Source: Varanus komodoensis (taxonomy: Eukaryota; Chordata; Lepidosauria; Squamata; Varanidae). Taken from it: DNA of 64,000 bases. This document shows positions 32,631 to 45,275 of this stretch, one piece after another. A model generated the notes under the pieces. That model was not told where the DNA came from, searched no databases, and saw only the letters and a program-made list of their open reading frames with translations. Where the stretch lies: the NCBI RefSeq assembly GCF_004798865.1, contig NW_025335317.1:26106348-26170347 (forward strand). The letters run 5' to 3'. Each line of letters opens with the position of its first letter. Positions within the stretch are counted from its first letter, which is position 1. Position numbers and translations under genes: made by a program.

Positions 32631-34256
32631 GAATGAAATCTGAATTGATGGTGACCCCATTTCTTTCAAATGTTTCAAGGCAACAGTCCAGGCTTTGGAC
32701 TTTGGACTTGAAATCACATGCTAAGGTGCTATCTAATAACTAGCTACATCACCAGCACAGCAACTTTAGGAAATTGAAAATTGATGTCCATTTCATAAAA
32801 TATGAAAAACAAATCCAAGAGTTGCCCATTGATAGCATCCTTGGAATGGCATTAGATTACTATTACACCACTTACAAGATGAGTTATTCTGGGATAACAC
32901 TGTCTGAACTTATTTCAACCCCAATTTGCTTACATGTTCAAGGTATGAATCATGTTTGTTTAAATTTAACTGCCCAGGGAACCTTGGCTATGGGTGGTAT
33001 AAAAATGAAATGAAAAGAATGACTGAATATAAAATCAAAGTTTAAAATGAGTTTTTAAAGGGACAACAACATCTAGCCAGGACAGAGACTCTTGACTTGG
33101 CTGGCTTTCATCCTAGAATAGGTGAACATATAAAAATAACACTGAGAAGTTGGTAGCCCCAAATCTGCTGGGGAAAATAACATCTGATCTGGTTTGTTGG
33201 GCAGCAAAAACATATGTTATATACAGTTCTAAGGTTCTTCTGGTTCTTGTACACAATGCAGCTACTGAGATTGTAGTTTGACATAGAAGACCAACAGAAA
33301 GAGAAGGTCTTCTTAACATTTTTTCTTTAAGATGACCTTCTCTTGTTAATCATATAAACATGCTATGCTAGAATAGCTGCAGTGTGTACTGTAATAAAAG
33401 CTTTTATTAGTGCAAGTGAGCAGACCTTAGATCTAGATCAGGACTGCAGGAAGTGACAAAGGATTAAAGGCCCCTTTTCTTCTTCCAGGACTCCATACCT
33501 GCTATTTAACAGTTATGTTTTTTAAAAGCCAATCAGAGTGTTGCTAATGGCATGCACATTGTCTGGTTTAGTTTTGTCCTAATTGCCATATTTGATGATG
33601 GCAAGGAATCTCTCCATCTGGCTCAGAATTAGGTCAGAAACACAATAACTGTTCCATCTACTCCGCCCCCCCCCCATCCTTCACTGTGATGGCTGTGTGC
33701 ATTATCTTAAGCATGATTCAATGGAGCTGCTCTTTAGTTTCTTTAGAGCAGGGAAGATGTGGCATTTAACATGTGAAAGTAAGTGCCTGTAAGCCCCACC
33801 CTCTAAAGGTATACCTACCCTGGAAGTTCTGTTTTTACTTCCAATGTAAAGAAGGAATGGGACCTGGAGGAATCCCCTGGTGGTGGTGAGTCAACTTGGC
33901 CAGTGCTGGGACGAGTGGCACAAACCTGTGTGGCATGGGTGAAGCATGGTTCATGAAGAGGGTTCCAGACTTGGCTGGCACTGGAAGACGCTCCTCCCCA
34001 GTGCTGGTTTAATCCCTTTCTCGACATTCCTCCATGCTGAAAGAGGCATGGGAATAAAAAGCAAAATGGTGGTGGGAGCATGAGTGGCACCACCAGCAGG
34101 CATGGCCATGCCCACTGATGGCAATGAGTATGACCCATGGGGTACCACACAACTGCCAACATCCAGTCTATGAAGGACTTAGAGCTTCTTTACATGAGGG
34201 ATCTACCCTGTTGTTTTACTCAGGCTTCTTCTTCCATTTTCATTGAAGGAGAAAAG
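32631..34256. other. No gene recognised
   Basis: Unassigned DNA with a C run at 33666-33674. Open frames up to 115 codons (minus 33815-34162) lack any recognisable domain or exon context. Confidence 0.5.
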
Positions 34257-34556
34257 ATATTTATTTATTTAGGAAACTTCTATGCTGCTCCATTCGCCGA
34301 AGCCTTGGGGTGACTCACAATAATAAATAAATAATCACAATATAAAAACAATATAATTTGAGTTGACCTGGCCAAATAATAAAATAAATAAATAATATTA
34401 ACAATTAAAATAACGCTTAAATAAAAAAATTCTTCGCCTGGCGCCAAAAAACAAATAACGACGGCGCTAGGCGGACCTCTCTGGGAAGCGCATTCCATAA
34501 ATTGGGCGCCACCGCAGAGAAAGCCCTCCTCCGAGTACTTACCCTCCTAATATTCT

Positions 34557-35734
34557 TCACGGAGCTTCCCGAAGGGCCTCTCCCGCTGATCTCAAGGGGC
34601 GGGCGGGCATATATGGATGTAAGCGCTTCTTCAGGTAACCAGGACCCAAGCTGTTAAGGGCTTTATAGGTCATAACCAACACCTTGAATTGAGCCCAGAC
34701 TTCAATGGGAAGCCAGTGAAGCTGGCGGAGAACTGGAGTCATGTGATCATAATGCCCAGTCCCCGTCAGCAGCCTGGCAGCTCTATTTTGAACCAATTGA
34801 AGTATCCAGACTGTCTTCAAGGGCAGCCCCACGTAGAGTGCATTACAGAAGTCAAGTCGGGAAGTCACCAACGCGTGTGTCACTGTCACCAGGCAGTCGT
34901 TCTCCAGGTAGGGACGCAGCTGATGGATCAGCTGAAGCTGAAAGAAAGCGCTCCTCGCCACCGCTGTCACCTGAGCTTCCAGTGAAAGCTCTGGGTTGAG
35001 GAGCACTCCCAAGCTGCAGACCTTGTCCCGAAGAGGGAGTGCAACCCCATTCAGGACTAAGTTCAGGTCCCCTTCCCCAAAGCCCGATCCGCCAACCAAC
35101 AGGACCTCCGTCTTGTCTGGATTGAGCTTCAGTTTATTGACCCTCATCCAGCCCATTACCTCAGTCAGGCACCAGTTCAGTACAACCACTGCCTCACCTG
35201 GATTGGTAGAGAACGAGAGGTAGAGCTGGGTATCATCAGCGTACTGATGATTCCGCAGCCCACACCTTCTGATGACCTCTCCCAGTGGTTTCATGTAGAC
35301 GTTAAATAGCAAAGGGGACAAAATGGATCCCTGCGGTACTCCATGGCATAGCTGCCATGGCACAGAGCCATAGTCCCCCAGCACCACCTTCTGGAATCGA
35401 CCATTGAGATAGGAACGGAACCATTGCAAAGCAGTGCCTCCAACCCCCAATCCCGCTAGCCTATCCAGAAGGATACCATGGTCGATGGTATTGAAAGCCG
35501 CTGAGAGGTCCAGGAGAACCAACAGGGACGCACTCCCCCGTCTTTCTCCCTGCACAGGTCATCGTACAGGGCAACCAAGGCAGATTCAGTACTGTACCCG
35601 GGTCTGAAGCCGGACTGAAATGGGTCCAGATAATCAGTTTCATCCAAGAGTGCTTGGAGTTGTCCCGCCACCACCCGCTCCCACACCTTGCCCAGAAACG
35701 GGATGTTGGTCACTGGTCTATAATTAGTGGCCAT
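34557..35734 (-). pseudogene. L2-clade reverse transcriptase, mostly open
   Basis: 332 codons are open from 35555: LLVLLDLSAAFNTIDHGILL (motif A), GVPQGSILSPLLFNVYM (motif B) and HQYADDTQLYLSF (catalytic YADD), then the thumb/connection blocks to YKALNSLGPGYLKKRL. The upstream part (35734 to 35456) is in another frame: NYRPVTNIPFLGKVWERVVA and FQSGFRPGYSTESALVALYD. A single frame change separates the two. The endonuclease is absent. Confidence 0.9.
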
Positions 35735-35851
35735 CTCTGGATCCAGTGACGCCTTCTTCAGGACCAGTCAGACTACCTCCTCCTTTAAAGGGGCAGGTAC
35801 TCGCCCCTCCCTCAGAGAGCTGTTAAGCACTTCCAAGATCCAGGTCCCTAT

Positions 35852-35927
35852 TTATTTTATTTATTTATTAAAACATTTTTATGCCGCCCCATTCGCCAAA
35901 GCCTCGGGGCGGCTCACATCACTAATG
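35852..35927 (-). mobile_element. Short L2 3'-end insertion nested in L2
   Basis: A 76-bp L2 tail (antisense TTATTTTATTTATTTATTAA, ATGCCGCCCCATTCGCC, GCCTCGGGGCGGCTCACA) interrupts the older L2. CCTAT flanks it at 35847-35851 and 35928-35932, a 5-bp target duplication. Confidence 0.85.
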
Positions 35928-36083
35928 CCTATCCTGTGCTTGGCATTGTTAACTAGCCAAGATGGGCAAGGGTCCAATAGGCAAGTGGTAGGACGTACTC
36001 GTCCAAGCACCTTGTCCACATCATCAGGCCACAGTAACTGAAATTCATCCATCAGTTTTGGACCAGACAGCGACATTGGTATC

Positions 36084-37110
36084 TCCCCAGAAGGTCCTTT
36101 ACACAGACTTTTCCCTTTGGAGTTTGCATTTCTCTGCCATTCTACAAATCTTCTATTTACCAACCACAAGGTGGGGCTGTGGTATAGCTGCACTATAGTG
36201 GATTTGCAGCAATACATAAGGCCTTTTTCCTACTTACCATGATTTAAAATGTGCTACTTGACTTTTCTCACTCTGGGCAGGAAAGCAAGATATTGAAAAG
36301 TCTGGAAAACATGGGGAGAGCCCCTGATTATGATGGCATCATAAATGACATCATATGAATACAATAAACATGTCAGGTAGAGAAGTCTTCAATAAAAGGC
36401 ACCCCTCCACACTCATCAGTACCCACTTCCCTACCTCTGTGTTAGGACAATGGTTCTAGAGGCTAGCAAAAATCTGAAGGAATGCCTCTAACTCAAGTTT
36501 CCTTAAAGATTGCACTAAGTGAGCATTTGCAAAAAATATTTATTGTAGGATTTTCAAGACATAACAGTACAATTCTAAGAATGTAGACTGACCCCTAGTA
36601 ATTAAAATTTACTGTGTAGAGAGTTTATTTTGATTGGAGTACTCTGTTTTGGAGCAAAACAGCAGTCTGCATACAACTAGGTGGAAAAACGTGTGGCCAT
36701 ACTGATGCAAGCAGCAGCAATTTCTGGAAAGCTCATATGTAGAAAATGACCTGTTCACATTAACTGCATACGCACAAGTGAACCGTGTTATATCTAGTTA
36801 GAAATCTGAGCATGCAGATTCCATGGTGATGCACACATTCTTGGCATGGGCTTAGTTGAATGACATTGCAGATATGTAGCTATTCTCTGCTGAATGCCAA
36901 TTTTATGTGGCTCAGCTCTCCACATCAAAATGTTCAGGTCTTATGACTAAGATTTTTGGTAAAGCTAGGTGCCTGAGTCACAAGAATAATGAGATAATCC
37001 AGTTCATTATAGCAAAAAATAATAATAATCAAAAAGGTTTAAAGATCTTATGACTAAACAAGTATAAGTCAGTTTATTCTGGACAGTTACAAAAAGATGA
37101 TGGGATCCTT
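36084..37110. other. No gene recognised
   Basis: AT-rich DNA with no coding or known repeat signal. Confidence 0.5.
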
Positions 37111-37230
37111 TTATATATTTATTTAAAACATTTTTATCCTGTCCTTTCCAAAAGGCTCAGGACAGCTTACAGTCATAAATAATACTATAATAATACTATA
37201 ATATAGTGATTAAAACAATAAATAATAAAC
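37111..37230 (-). mobile_element. L2 3'-end fragment
   Basis: TTTATTTAAAACATTTTTATCCTG followed by GGCTCAGGACAGCTTACA is the antisense end of an L2-type LINE, diverged from the copies at 34257 and 35852. Confidence 0.65.
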
Positions 37231-39850
37231 AAACATAAACCAAACACTTCATAAAACCAAAGAAAAGAAGAAAAAGAAAAAAGAAGGATCCTTGGCACAT
37301 GGTGTGACCCAATAGGATCAAACTGTCAATTCAAGTACAAGAACATATTTCCAGGGGCAAAAAAAGCAAATTTTATTTGATTCTTGAAGACATACATGGT
37401 ATAAATCTCCCAAGGACAGTGTGGAGATAATTCTTGTACTTATTTATTTCATTGTAAACCTTGACCGAGTCTACAATTTCAGAATGAAAGCAATGATTCT
37501 TTCTGGCACAAGAAATATGGGAGGTGTTTTACAAAGGGCTATTGCTCAGCCTGTTTAGTTGAGGAGATATTCTACCTTCCTAAAGAGTGTTATGAAAACC
37601 ACTCACAAATTTTGATTCTTCAGCTTGCACTTACTGTCAGCCAGGTGCCATTTTTCTGAACTTGTGTAATTGTATGGGGATCAATTGAACTGCTAACCAT
37701 ATGTAGTCTTGGATAGTTTTATTGGGTTACTGTATTGCTTGATACAACTGTTCTTTCTTACTGTCTGGGGTATACGAGATCAGTTATGTACTTACGGAGC
37801 TGTTTAATGTCAGTGTCTTGAAGCCTAAAATAAGCTGACAGCTTGAATCCTAAATTTATATACTCAGAAGTAAGCCCCAGTGAGTAGGAATAGCAGTCCT
37901 CAGCACACTCGTGCCCTTCAGGTATGTTGAACTACAACTCCCAGGGCATGCTGAAAGTTATGGTCCAACAAGCTTGGAAGGTACTAGGATGAAGAATGCT
38001 TAGATAAAGATTGCAGCTACAAGGAAGTTCATGCAAGAAAAATTTCCAAGCCCTCTCCTCAAACCTGTCCCTTCCCCCCAGTCTCTCTAGGAAAGGGTAG
38101 GGTGACATTTTGGGCCTGTAGACATATTTGGCAGTTTGGGAAATTGTTCTGGGCATCACTCCAACATTTTTACCACAGAAACCATGGCTAGTCATAAGAC
38201 TGAGCACAAGGTGGTGGTGGAGTTTGAACCCCAATGCACTAAACAATCCCTTTGAATTCACTGTTTTCTGCACCAACAGAAAACTTTCTCACAGAAGGCA
38301 GACTTTTCATCTCTTCTACTTCCTCTGCTAGCTGATTATTTTTTCCTTTTTTTCTGCTCTCACTCTGGATCACCATTCATAGATGTTCTCTTTTCCCCTG
38401 CTCTCCAAGATACTAGCATATTATTGCTCAAAGCTCTTACTACCAGTAACTAAAAGCACAATCCAATGCATGTTTAGACATTTTTGAAGTCCTTCAGCAC
38501 TCAATCCTATGCATTGTTTGCTCGGAGTTTTATAGAAAGATGTGATTCTAAAAGAACCTCCTAGAATCTATTACAGGGATTAGCAACTCAGTGCCAGTGA
38601 GCATTCTGGCACCCACCCTGGCCCTCAAGTACACCAGACTCCAACCCCCTCACTCACCCTCATCTCAGCTTCTGCTGATCTGTCAACTTCCTGTTTCCTT
38701 GTTGCTGATGTGAGAGCAGTGATAGGCAGCAAAAGCATAAGTTACGGTGGAGTTAGTGGGGGAAACAGTGGAGGTTGAGAAGGATTGTAAGTGAGGCAGG
38801 AGACGGATGCTATAGCTACCAGGGGAAAGCCTTTATACACAAGGCATATATTGGGCACTTTTCATTATTTACTTATAGTTGTTTGTGAGTTCTGTGGATG
38901 GTACTATGACTCTGCAGTATTGTATTTAAGTCTTACAGGCACTTTTGTGTGAATTTCTGTAGAATTTTTAATCCTGAAAGTGCTTTCTCTCCTGCGCATT
39001 TGTGCTGGTCTCTATACCACAGTGTCACCTAGCGGTTATGTAGCAGAAATGCATGAAAGGAAAGGCTCCCCTTACTGCTCAGATCACATTTCTGCTATAA
39101 AATCAAAATTAGATACAGTGGATTAATAGAATTGTATAGAAAAAATCCAAATTCTAACTGAGGGAGGAGAAATGAGGTGTTAGGCAGCAGGTGGCAGAAG
39201 AAACAGGGGTGGGGAGGAAGAAGATAGGAAACATGGTAGAAGAAAGAAAATCCACAATCAGAAATGGGGGCATAAAGGAAAAGTACAGGAAAAAGCAGGA
39301 CAGAGAAGACAGAATCTAGGGAGTTGGGGCAAGAAAAACCAGAATCTAGGAATGAGGAGAATTAAACAAAATATCAGGAGGGAGGGGAGAAAATACTCTC
39401 AAAGAAAAATGACAAATGTGTCTTTCAATCTGGGAAAAAATGACAAATGTACACATGGATCTCAGAAATTGCCTAGAGCACACATACATGGTTAATACAG
39501 GGACAGAAGAAAATAGACTATCATCTCAACCCTCAGTTACTATATATTCTAGCCAATGTAAGCACTGGATTCAATTTATAGATGGCAAGCATTACCAGTA
39601 AAAATGGCCAGTATTTTTAGATCATTCCATTGAACCTGAAATCAAGCTTGAATATGTTTTAAAAAATCTTTTTTTAACCTTATTTTTCCCTGGTTTATTT
39701 TTGTTTTTGAGCACCCATGCATTTGTGTTCAAAAGATCAGAACACTTTTTAAAAGCTGACCTTATGAATTATCTTATTTTAGACAGATAAGGTTTTGTGC
39801 TTCAGTGTCTGTATTAGACCATGCCAAATATACTGATTCCGGGAAAGGCA
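37231..39850. other. No gene recognised; small MITE-like pieces
   Basis: At about 37928-37985, ACTACAACTCCCAGGGCATG and TATGGTCCAACAAGCTTGG resemble an inverted-repeat element also seen near 40766 and 59925. At 37845-37900 and 38455-38535 are pieces of a dispersed repeat with CAATCCTATGCAT and CTCAGAAGTAAGCCCC wording. Purine-rich DNA fills 39160-39400. Confidence 0.4.
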
Positions 39851-39935
39851 GGCTTGGCAGTAGAGCATACCCTTTACATGCAGAAGGTCCCAAGTTCAAT
39901 AGTAACATGTGATATCTTTTGCACTGAGTAAAAGA
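39851..39935 (+). mobile_element. tRNA-type SINE fragment
   Basis: GCAGTAGAGCATACCCTTTA then CATGCAGAAGGTCCCAAGTT and a B-box-like GTTCAATAG. The same head occurs at 63905-63970. Confidence 0.6.
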
Positions 39936-40234
39936 GTGTGGGAAGAAAAGCTAAGAGCTATTGCCATCTGCTGCCTCAAATACAAACTACACATTTTAAC
40001 AATGGAATAAGGAACATTCTGTTAAGAAATGCATTGTTTCTCTTTGCTTGCTTTCCTTTCTCACTTTTTGTGTATTATGCAGATTTTTGTGTAAAATATA
40101 CTTAAAATATTTCCTTTTATCCTCCCCTATAGTATCTCATACAGCCTTATAGATGAATGTAGAAAACCTTTAGGTCAGCTGCCCTTAACTTTACATTATC
40201 TCGATGTTATGGACTACAACTTCTATTTTGGGCT

Positions 40235-40425
40235 AACACTTCAGAAAGTCAAAGGCATAAGAAGAAAAGGAAGACCAAACAAGAGATGGACTGACTCCAT
40301 AAAGTATGCTACAGCATACACTTGGAAGAGCTGGATGGAGCTTTCATGGAAAGGAAATTTTGAAGGGCTTTCATTCATAGGGTCACCATAAATCACTTGA
40401 TGGCACATGACAACAACAGTAAACA
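40235..40425 (+). mobile_element. RTE-like LINE or SINE 3' end
   Basis: It encodes a worn RKGRPNKRWTDSIKYAT-like segment, the usual Arg-rich C-terminus of RTE-type ORFs, and ends TCATAGGGTCACCATAAATC...GGCACATGACAACAACAG. It is the sense-strand version of the fragments at 31455 and 59664. Confidence 0.65.
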
Positions 40426-40765
40426 AATTCCATCATTCCCAGCTAGTAAGGCCAACACTCCTGGAGGGCACAAGGTTGGGAGTGGTGGCTTTAGTAATGT
40501 ATTCTAGAAAAAAGCACTATTCCTGTTTTGCTTCTATTATCAGCTGGGCTAGGGATTCAATCAGCCAGAAATATTTCAGTCAAATATTTTATTTATTAGG
40601 ACAAGATAGGAACCTTAATTTTCAATGGCTTATATACCCATGTTAATTTTAAAATAATAATACTTAATTGTTATTGTCAAGGAATTCCAATGACATGCTT
40701 TAAGATGGTCACAAATTACTATTACCATGTAACAAGTTTTAGTTAGCACTGTCTTCCCTAGCCTG

Positions 40766-40885
40766 GTGCCCTCCAGATGGTTTGGACTCCTGTCATTTCT
40801 TATAATTGGCTAAGCTAGCTAAATCTGATGGGCACTGTAGTCTGAAACATTTGGAGAGGCTTCAGTGCATTGTGCTCCACAGGGC
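40766..40885. mobile_element. MITE-like inverted-repeat element, worn
   Basis: The left end GGTGCCCTCCAGATGGTTTG and the right end CATTTGGAGAGGCTTCAGTG are imperfect inverted complements around TGGCTAAGCTAGC. The internal GATGGGCACTGTAGTCTGAAA mirrors GGACTCCTGTCA. A relative lies at 59925-60050. Confidence 0.5.
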
Positions 40886-41240
40886 AAAGAGAAAACAGTG
40901 TGATGAAGCCTTGATCTAAACTGGCAGTCAGTTTGGAGGCTGGGAGAGGCTGCATTTAAAAATTGCAAGAGATCAATCACAGATTTCTGGATCTCTCCTC
41001 TAATTACTCCCTTGTTGCTCTTAAAACATAGAATGTGCTTCTTTAAATATTATGACTTTTACTCTAGCCTTTTGAAGTATTCCCTGGCTGTGGAATTCTG
41101 GGAGTTGTAGGCTTTTTTTCTGTCTGCGCATCCATAGGACTGTGCCTTTAATATTTTTCTGTTTTAGTATTCTTGTTTTAAGCTTTTATTGTCAAATTGC
41201 TGTGCATTACACTAATGGACTTTTAGCAAATAGAGTGCTA
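40886..41240. other. No gene recognised
   Basis: Unassigned DNA; a short GGAATTCTGGGAGTTGTAGG piece at about 41091 is shared with other dispersed repeats. Confidence 0.45.
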
Positions 41241-41318
41241 TATAAACATTAATAAAATAAATGTTTATTAATAAACAATTAAATAAATGCTTATTAATAA
41301 ACATTAATAAAAATAAAT
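41241..41318 (+). repeat. AT-rich tandem repeat (ATTAATAAA units)
   Basis: Several copies of TTATTAATAAACA and AATAAATG words occur in alternating order. No coding potential. Confidence 0.8.
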
Positions 41319-41330
41319 GAACATGTGGCA

Positions 41331-41375
41331 TCCCCCCCACACACACATGCATGTGTACACACCTACACATCCAAC
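41331..41375 (+). repeat. CA/TG-rich simple repeat
   Basis: CCCCCCACACACACATGCAT followed by GTGTACACACCTACACA. Confidence 0.75.
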
Positions 41376-42212
41376 AGTCTAAAGGAATACAGTGCAAGCA
41401 CAGCAAGTTTATCACCTCAGTGAGAAGCAGGCTTCATCTGCTAGCCAAATATAACATTTGTATCAGATACTAGATCTGAATCAGATACTAGATAGGCAAC
41501 CTGCTCTGACCAATTATCCACCTTATTTTACATTATGTAGCTTAATCTGTTGCACATGCTGGGCATGGAAGATTATTTTCTAGAATAATTGCAGGTTCTG
41601 TCAGCATTACAGTAACATGAGTTCATGAAAGCAACTCTGTGCAGAGACACTAGATTTGTGCATACCATAAAAAGAAATATTCTAGGTATCCTACTGCTGT
41701 ATATTCTAGGTATTTTTACTGGAATATTAGCATTGCATTTTAGTATTTACTCATGGCTTTCTCTCTCTTTTGTTAAGTCTACACATCCCTTCTTTGTTCA
41801 TTTCTTTGCTTCCTTGCTTCTGTTAACTCCTCTCTGCACCTGGCATGTGCTGAGTACACATACTGTGGCACCTGAAGTGCATTGCTTGCTTTTTGTTGTT
41901 TTTGCTGTCAAAGATGTCTTGTACACAGTGGTGGTTGTGTGTGATTACATCAAGAACAGTGCAATCTAAAATGTCCTTGGCTTCTTTTTTCCAGCCTGTT
42001 CCCTGAATGTCTTGTTACCTCTTTGCTCAGCTTTGCTAGTCACTTTGTGCCTTCTAATTCTATCTGTCAGAATGAGAGCCAAGGGAAGATTGCTGGAGAT
42101 CAGTAGTACCTGGCTTAAATCAAAGGTAGTTGTCCAGTTTTGTTTATCTTTCTATCTTCATGCTGCTGCTGGACTAGTTTCAAAAGAAAACTTCCACATT
42201 TTTAGGGTTTCA
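41376..42212. other. No gene recognised
   Basis: Open frames of 114 and 99 codons (41625-41969 and 42012-42311, plus) are hydrophobic but show no signal peptide-domain order, homology or splice context. I treat them as chance. Confidence 0.5.
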
Positions 42213-42252
42213 GAGAAGGAAGGAAGGAAGGAAGGAAGGAAGGAAGGAAGGA
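42213..42252 (+). repeat. (GGAA)n microsatellite
   Basis: About nine uninterrupted GGAA units. Confidence 0.95.
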
Positions 42253-44394
42253 ATCCCCCCTTGAACTGTTTAGCCACACTTTCTAAGAGGTGCTTCATGT
42301 GGCTCTCCTAAAACCTTATGTGAATTTTCTTTTCCCCAGTGTCACTGCCACCTATGGTGAAACTGCTCTTTCACAGAGCAATCTCATTATGGGGTTTTAT
42401 ATTGTTAGCAAATGCTTCTATTTCTGGGCCTAAGGACCTATATCTGCCACTATAACTCGAGTTCAGCAACAGACCCTTTTCTGCTACCATCAATACTGTT
42501 ACAAATTGTAAAACCTCTTAGTAGTACCAATACTAGAGACAAGATATACTACTGAACAAGCTAATATTAAAAGGATATTTTGTATATAAGGCATTTCTCA
42601 TATTTATTTTGGGTTTTCAAAGATTGCTTAATGAAAGTCTTCAGGGACTCAAGAGACACTGTTACTTCTGCAACCCTCTGAACAACTCAGGCTAAACTCC
42701 CTAAGCCTTCACCCCAGCCAGATGCACTCACAAGGAGGCCCACCTCTCAGCCATAGTTTCCCCCTTATTCACAAAGCTTCTGCCATTGTATTTTTGCCAG
42801 CTTTGACAATTTATCTGTTGTTTACCCTACTTCTGGCAAGATCTGAGGGAAGCCTCCTGATATAATACAGCTGACTGTTGTCGTCACCAGCCACAATTGG
42901 TTATCTTGCAAAGAAGGAATAGCTTTAATGTTCAATCTTTAGCTCAGAGGTCTTCAACCTTTATGGATCTGTGGACACATTTGAGAAATTGCTGCGGGCA
43001 GCACAAATGAATCTCACAGAGAATGTGGCTAATTGCATAATGGCTGTCATGGGGTCCTGGTTAGTCAAAAGTAAGCTAAAAGGGTGGTGGGAAGGAGAGA
43101 AATAGTGAGGCTAGAGGCTGAGAGCAGGAAGAAACAGCAAGGTAAATAGGTGACAAGAGAAATAGTAAAGCTAGAGGCTTGGACAGAAGGGGAAACAGCA
43201 AAGGAAAGAAGTAGAAGGAAGAGAATGAAGAAAACAAGAGACTAGAAAGCAAGAGAAAATTAACATTTCCCTAGGTTTATATTTAAAATTATTTTTAAGG
43301 GGCCAGGAAGTGAAAAGCTTTGTGGATGCTATTGGAAGTTTCTGTCCATGAGTGCCACATTGAGGTAACTTTCCTTAGCTAGTCATATTTATGTATATAT
43401 TTATTATATCTATATATCATCTTTCCCTGCAGTTTTCTCCCCTTTCCAGTAACTCAAGGCAGACCACACAATTTTCCTGCTCCTCTCAAACTTATCCTCA
43501 CAAGAACCACCACCCTGTAAGCTTTCCTCTGGTCCTTCTATAACACCATCCACCAGTCAGCAGAATGTCTCCATCTTTAACTACCCACAGACAGATTTTT
43601 AGCTGTCAACTGTCAATTCCTTAACTATCATTTCCTGGCCACCCTTTTCAACCTAGCTTAGAATCCACAGACAAACAATAGAATTTACCAAATTGGGCCC
43701 CATAAATATTCAAACCAATTGGCTGTCTTTCCCCCATCAGAACATCATTAAGCAACACTTACATATACCTTTGACCGCAAGAAAGCAAGACCTCAGACTT
43801 ACAACCTCACAGAGGCCACACACAATCAGCTCTACAGAACAACACTTATAGACACAGCATTTCTTCACAGGTTTAGTTAGTGACAATATGAGTTAGTATC
43901 TTGGCCTTGTCCCTTTTGCTTGAGCCTTGCATTAGTCCAATTTAGGCTGGCTATAACTAGCTTCACCTTATCTTTGCTTATCTTGGTATTTGGGAGGGAC
44001 TGTTTCTCTAATTCACACAGGGATTGGCTGCTATTGAGCATGTGATAAGTTGGAGTACCTCTGAGCTTGAGGCAAATGATTAGGGCAAATTTGTCTATCA
44101 GCCCTGAAAATGGTTCTTTGAAAATAAATGGCCCTCAGATTGAAGGAGGTACAACTGCCCTGCTTTAGACAGAGCGAGTCAGTTGGTTCAGGAAGTGGAT
44201 GGAGTTGGAGGACAGAACTCTGCATTCCACAGGGTCTACCCTGCAGCATGAAGGCAGTGTGGCAGCTAGGGCAATGGGTATCTATCCTTACATAAAGATC
44301 TGAGTGAGGAATTAAATGGTGCAGACCAATATATGGGTGTATGAACAATGTTTCTCTGGGAACAAACTAAGTAACCATAAATAATACACTTCCC
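42253..44394. other. No gene recognised
   Basis: This includes a purine-rich 60-bp tandem duplication at 43098-43217 and a SINE-like antisense piece at 43400-43520 (CAAGGCAGACCACAC...CTTATCCTCACAAGAACCACC). A DNA-transposon-like end (AGGTCTTCAACCTTTATGG) near 42958 has no visible partner. Confidence 0.4.
43098..43217 (+). repeat. 60-bp imperfect tandem duplication
   Basis: AGAAATAGTGAGGCTAGAGG...AAACAGCAAGG and AGAAATAGTAAAGCTAGAGG...AAACAGCAAAGG are two consecutive units. Confidence 0.75.
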
Positions 44395-44880
44395 TTCCTT
44401 CCTTCCTTCACTTTGCAATGGAATTGGCTCTCTTTCCTTTCTTCAAGTCCTGTTGTTCTTTCTGTACCAAGTGTTTGCCGCTCAGATGTCTTTCATGTAG
44501 TAGTCCTCTTGTTCCTGCCTTCCTTTCACAGCCGTTCTGTCCCTTAAATACCTGTCTGGTTCCTTGTCTTGGCTTTCTGCTCACATGCTTGTTAAAACCT
44601 CTCTTCTCAAACCCACCGTCTTCACTCCTTTCCTGTTTACTCTCCCAGCAACTCACACTTTCCCCAATGCCTTTTAAACAGCTCTCTTCCCCACCTCCGT
44701 TTCCCTTAGCAACTGTTGCCATGACTCTCCCTTTGTCAACATTCTATCTGTCTGGCCTACTCATCCCATGCCACAGTAGCCTGCTGGATGCTGTTGTCAG
44801 GTGTAATGGAGGATATTATCCCAATTCAGCCAGTGTCAAACTAAAATTTCACTCCAGTCAATTCAGCTTCTGTGTCTGTT
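44395..44880. other. (TTCC)n and pyrimidine-rich DNA, no gene
   Basis: CCTT units at 44390-44412 lead into a pyrimidine-rich stretch whose 156-codon plus frame is Leu/Ser/Pro/Cys-rich by composition. No domain is visible. Confidence 0.5.
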
Positions 44881-44965
44881 TATTTTAGAAAATTTATGTA
44901 CCACTTTTCATTCAAAATAAATTGATTCCAAGGTGGTTTATTAAAACAAAAAGTAAACTCAATAA
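44881..44965 (-). mobile_element. LINE 3'-end-like fragment
   Basis: AATTTATGTACCACTTTTCA then TTCCAAGGTGGTTTATTAAA resembles the antisense 3' end of an L2/CR1-type LINE. Weakly supported. Confidence 0.4.
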
Positions 44966-45275
44966 AATGACAAAAAAAGGCAAAATAATCTCATTCAGAA
45001 TAAATCCGGGATAGCTGATGATGTTAGCCATGGAAACATCTGGACAAACATCCTTTCTTTCTTAAGTTGCCAGCATAAACATTTGACAGTTGGAGCCCAC
45101 AGCAATCTCTGTGTGGTCATTCCACAGGGTGGACCTCAAAATGGAGGACACATTTCTCTAAAGCACAGCCATGTGCAAGGTGGGGTACAGTATACAAGAC
45201 TTCCCCCTCAGAACAAGGTTACCTATACAGAAGGTGGTATAATTTGTGCAGTTGGAGTGGGAAGGCAATGTTCAA
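44966..45275. other. No gene recognised
   Basis: Short stretch of unassigned DNA with no coding signal. Confidence 0.45.

Larger units (their letters stand above)
34257..36083 (-). mobile_element. L2-clade LINE, 5' truncated, relatively young
   Basis: The AT-rich tail is at 34257-34275 (ATTTATTTATTTAGG) and the 5' break is near 36083, beside GPKLMDEFQLL. It carries the longest intact L2 RT frame in the window and a nested L2 3' end at 35852-35927. The 3' UTR matches that of the copy at 4168 closely. Confidence 0.9.

Noticed and set aside
41625-41969. 114-codon hydrophobic frame that could pass for a membrane protein
   Set aside because: No homologue recognised, T-rich composition explains the hydrophobic residues, and there is no exon context.
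44418-44888. 156-codon Leu/Ser/Pro/Cys-rich plus-strand frame
   Set aside because: The pyrimidine-rich strand gives this composition; there is no domain, start context or splice signal.
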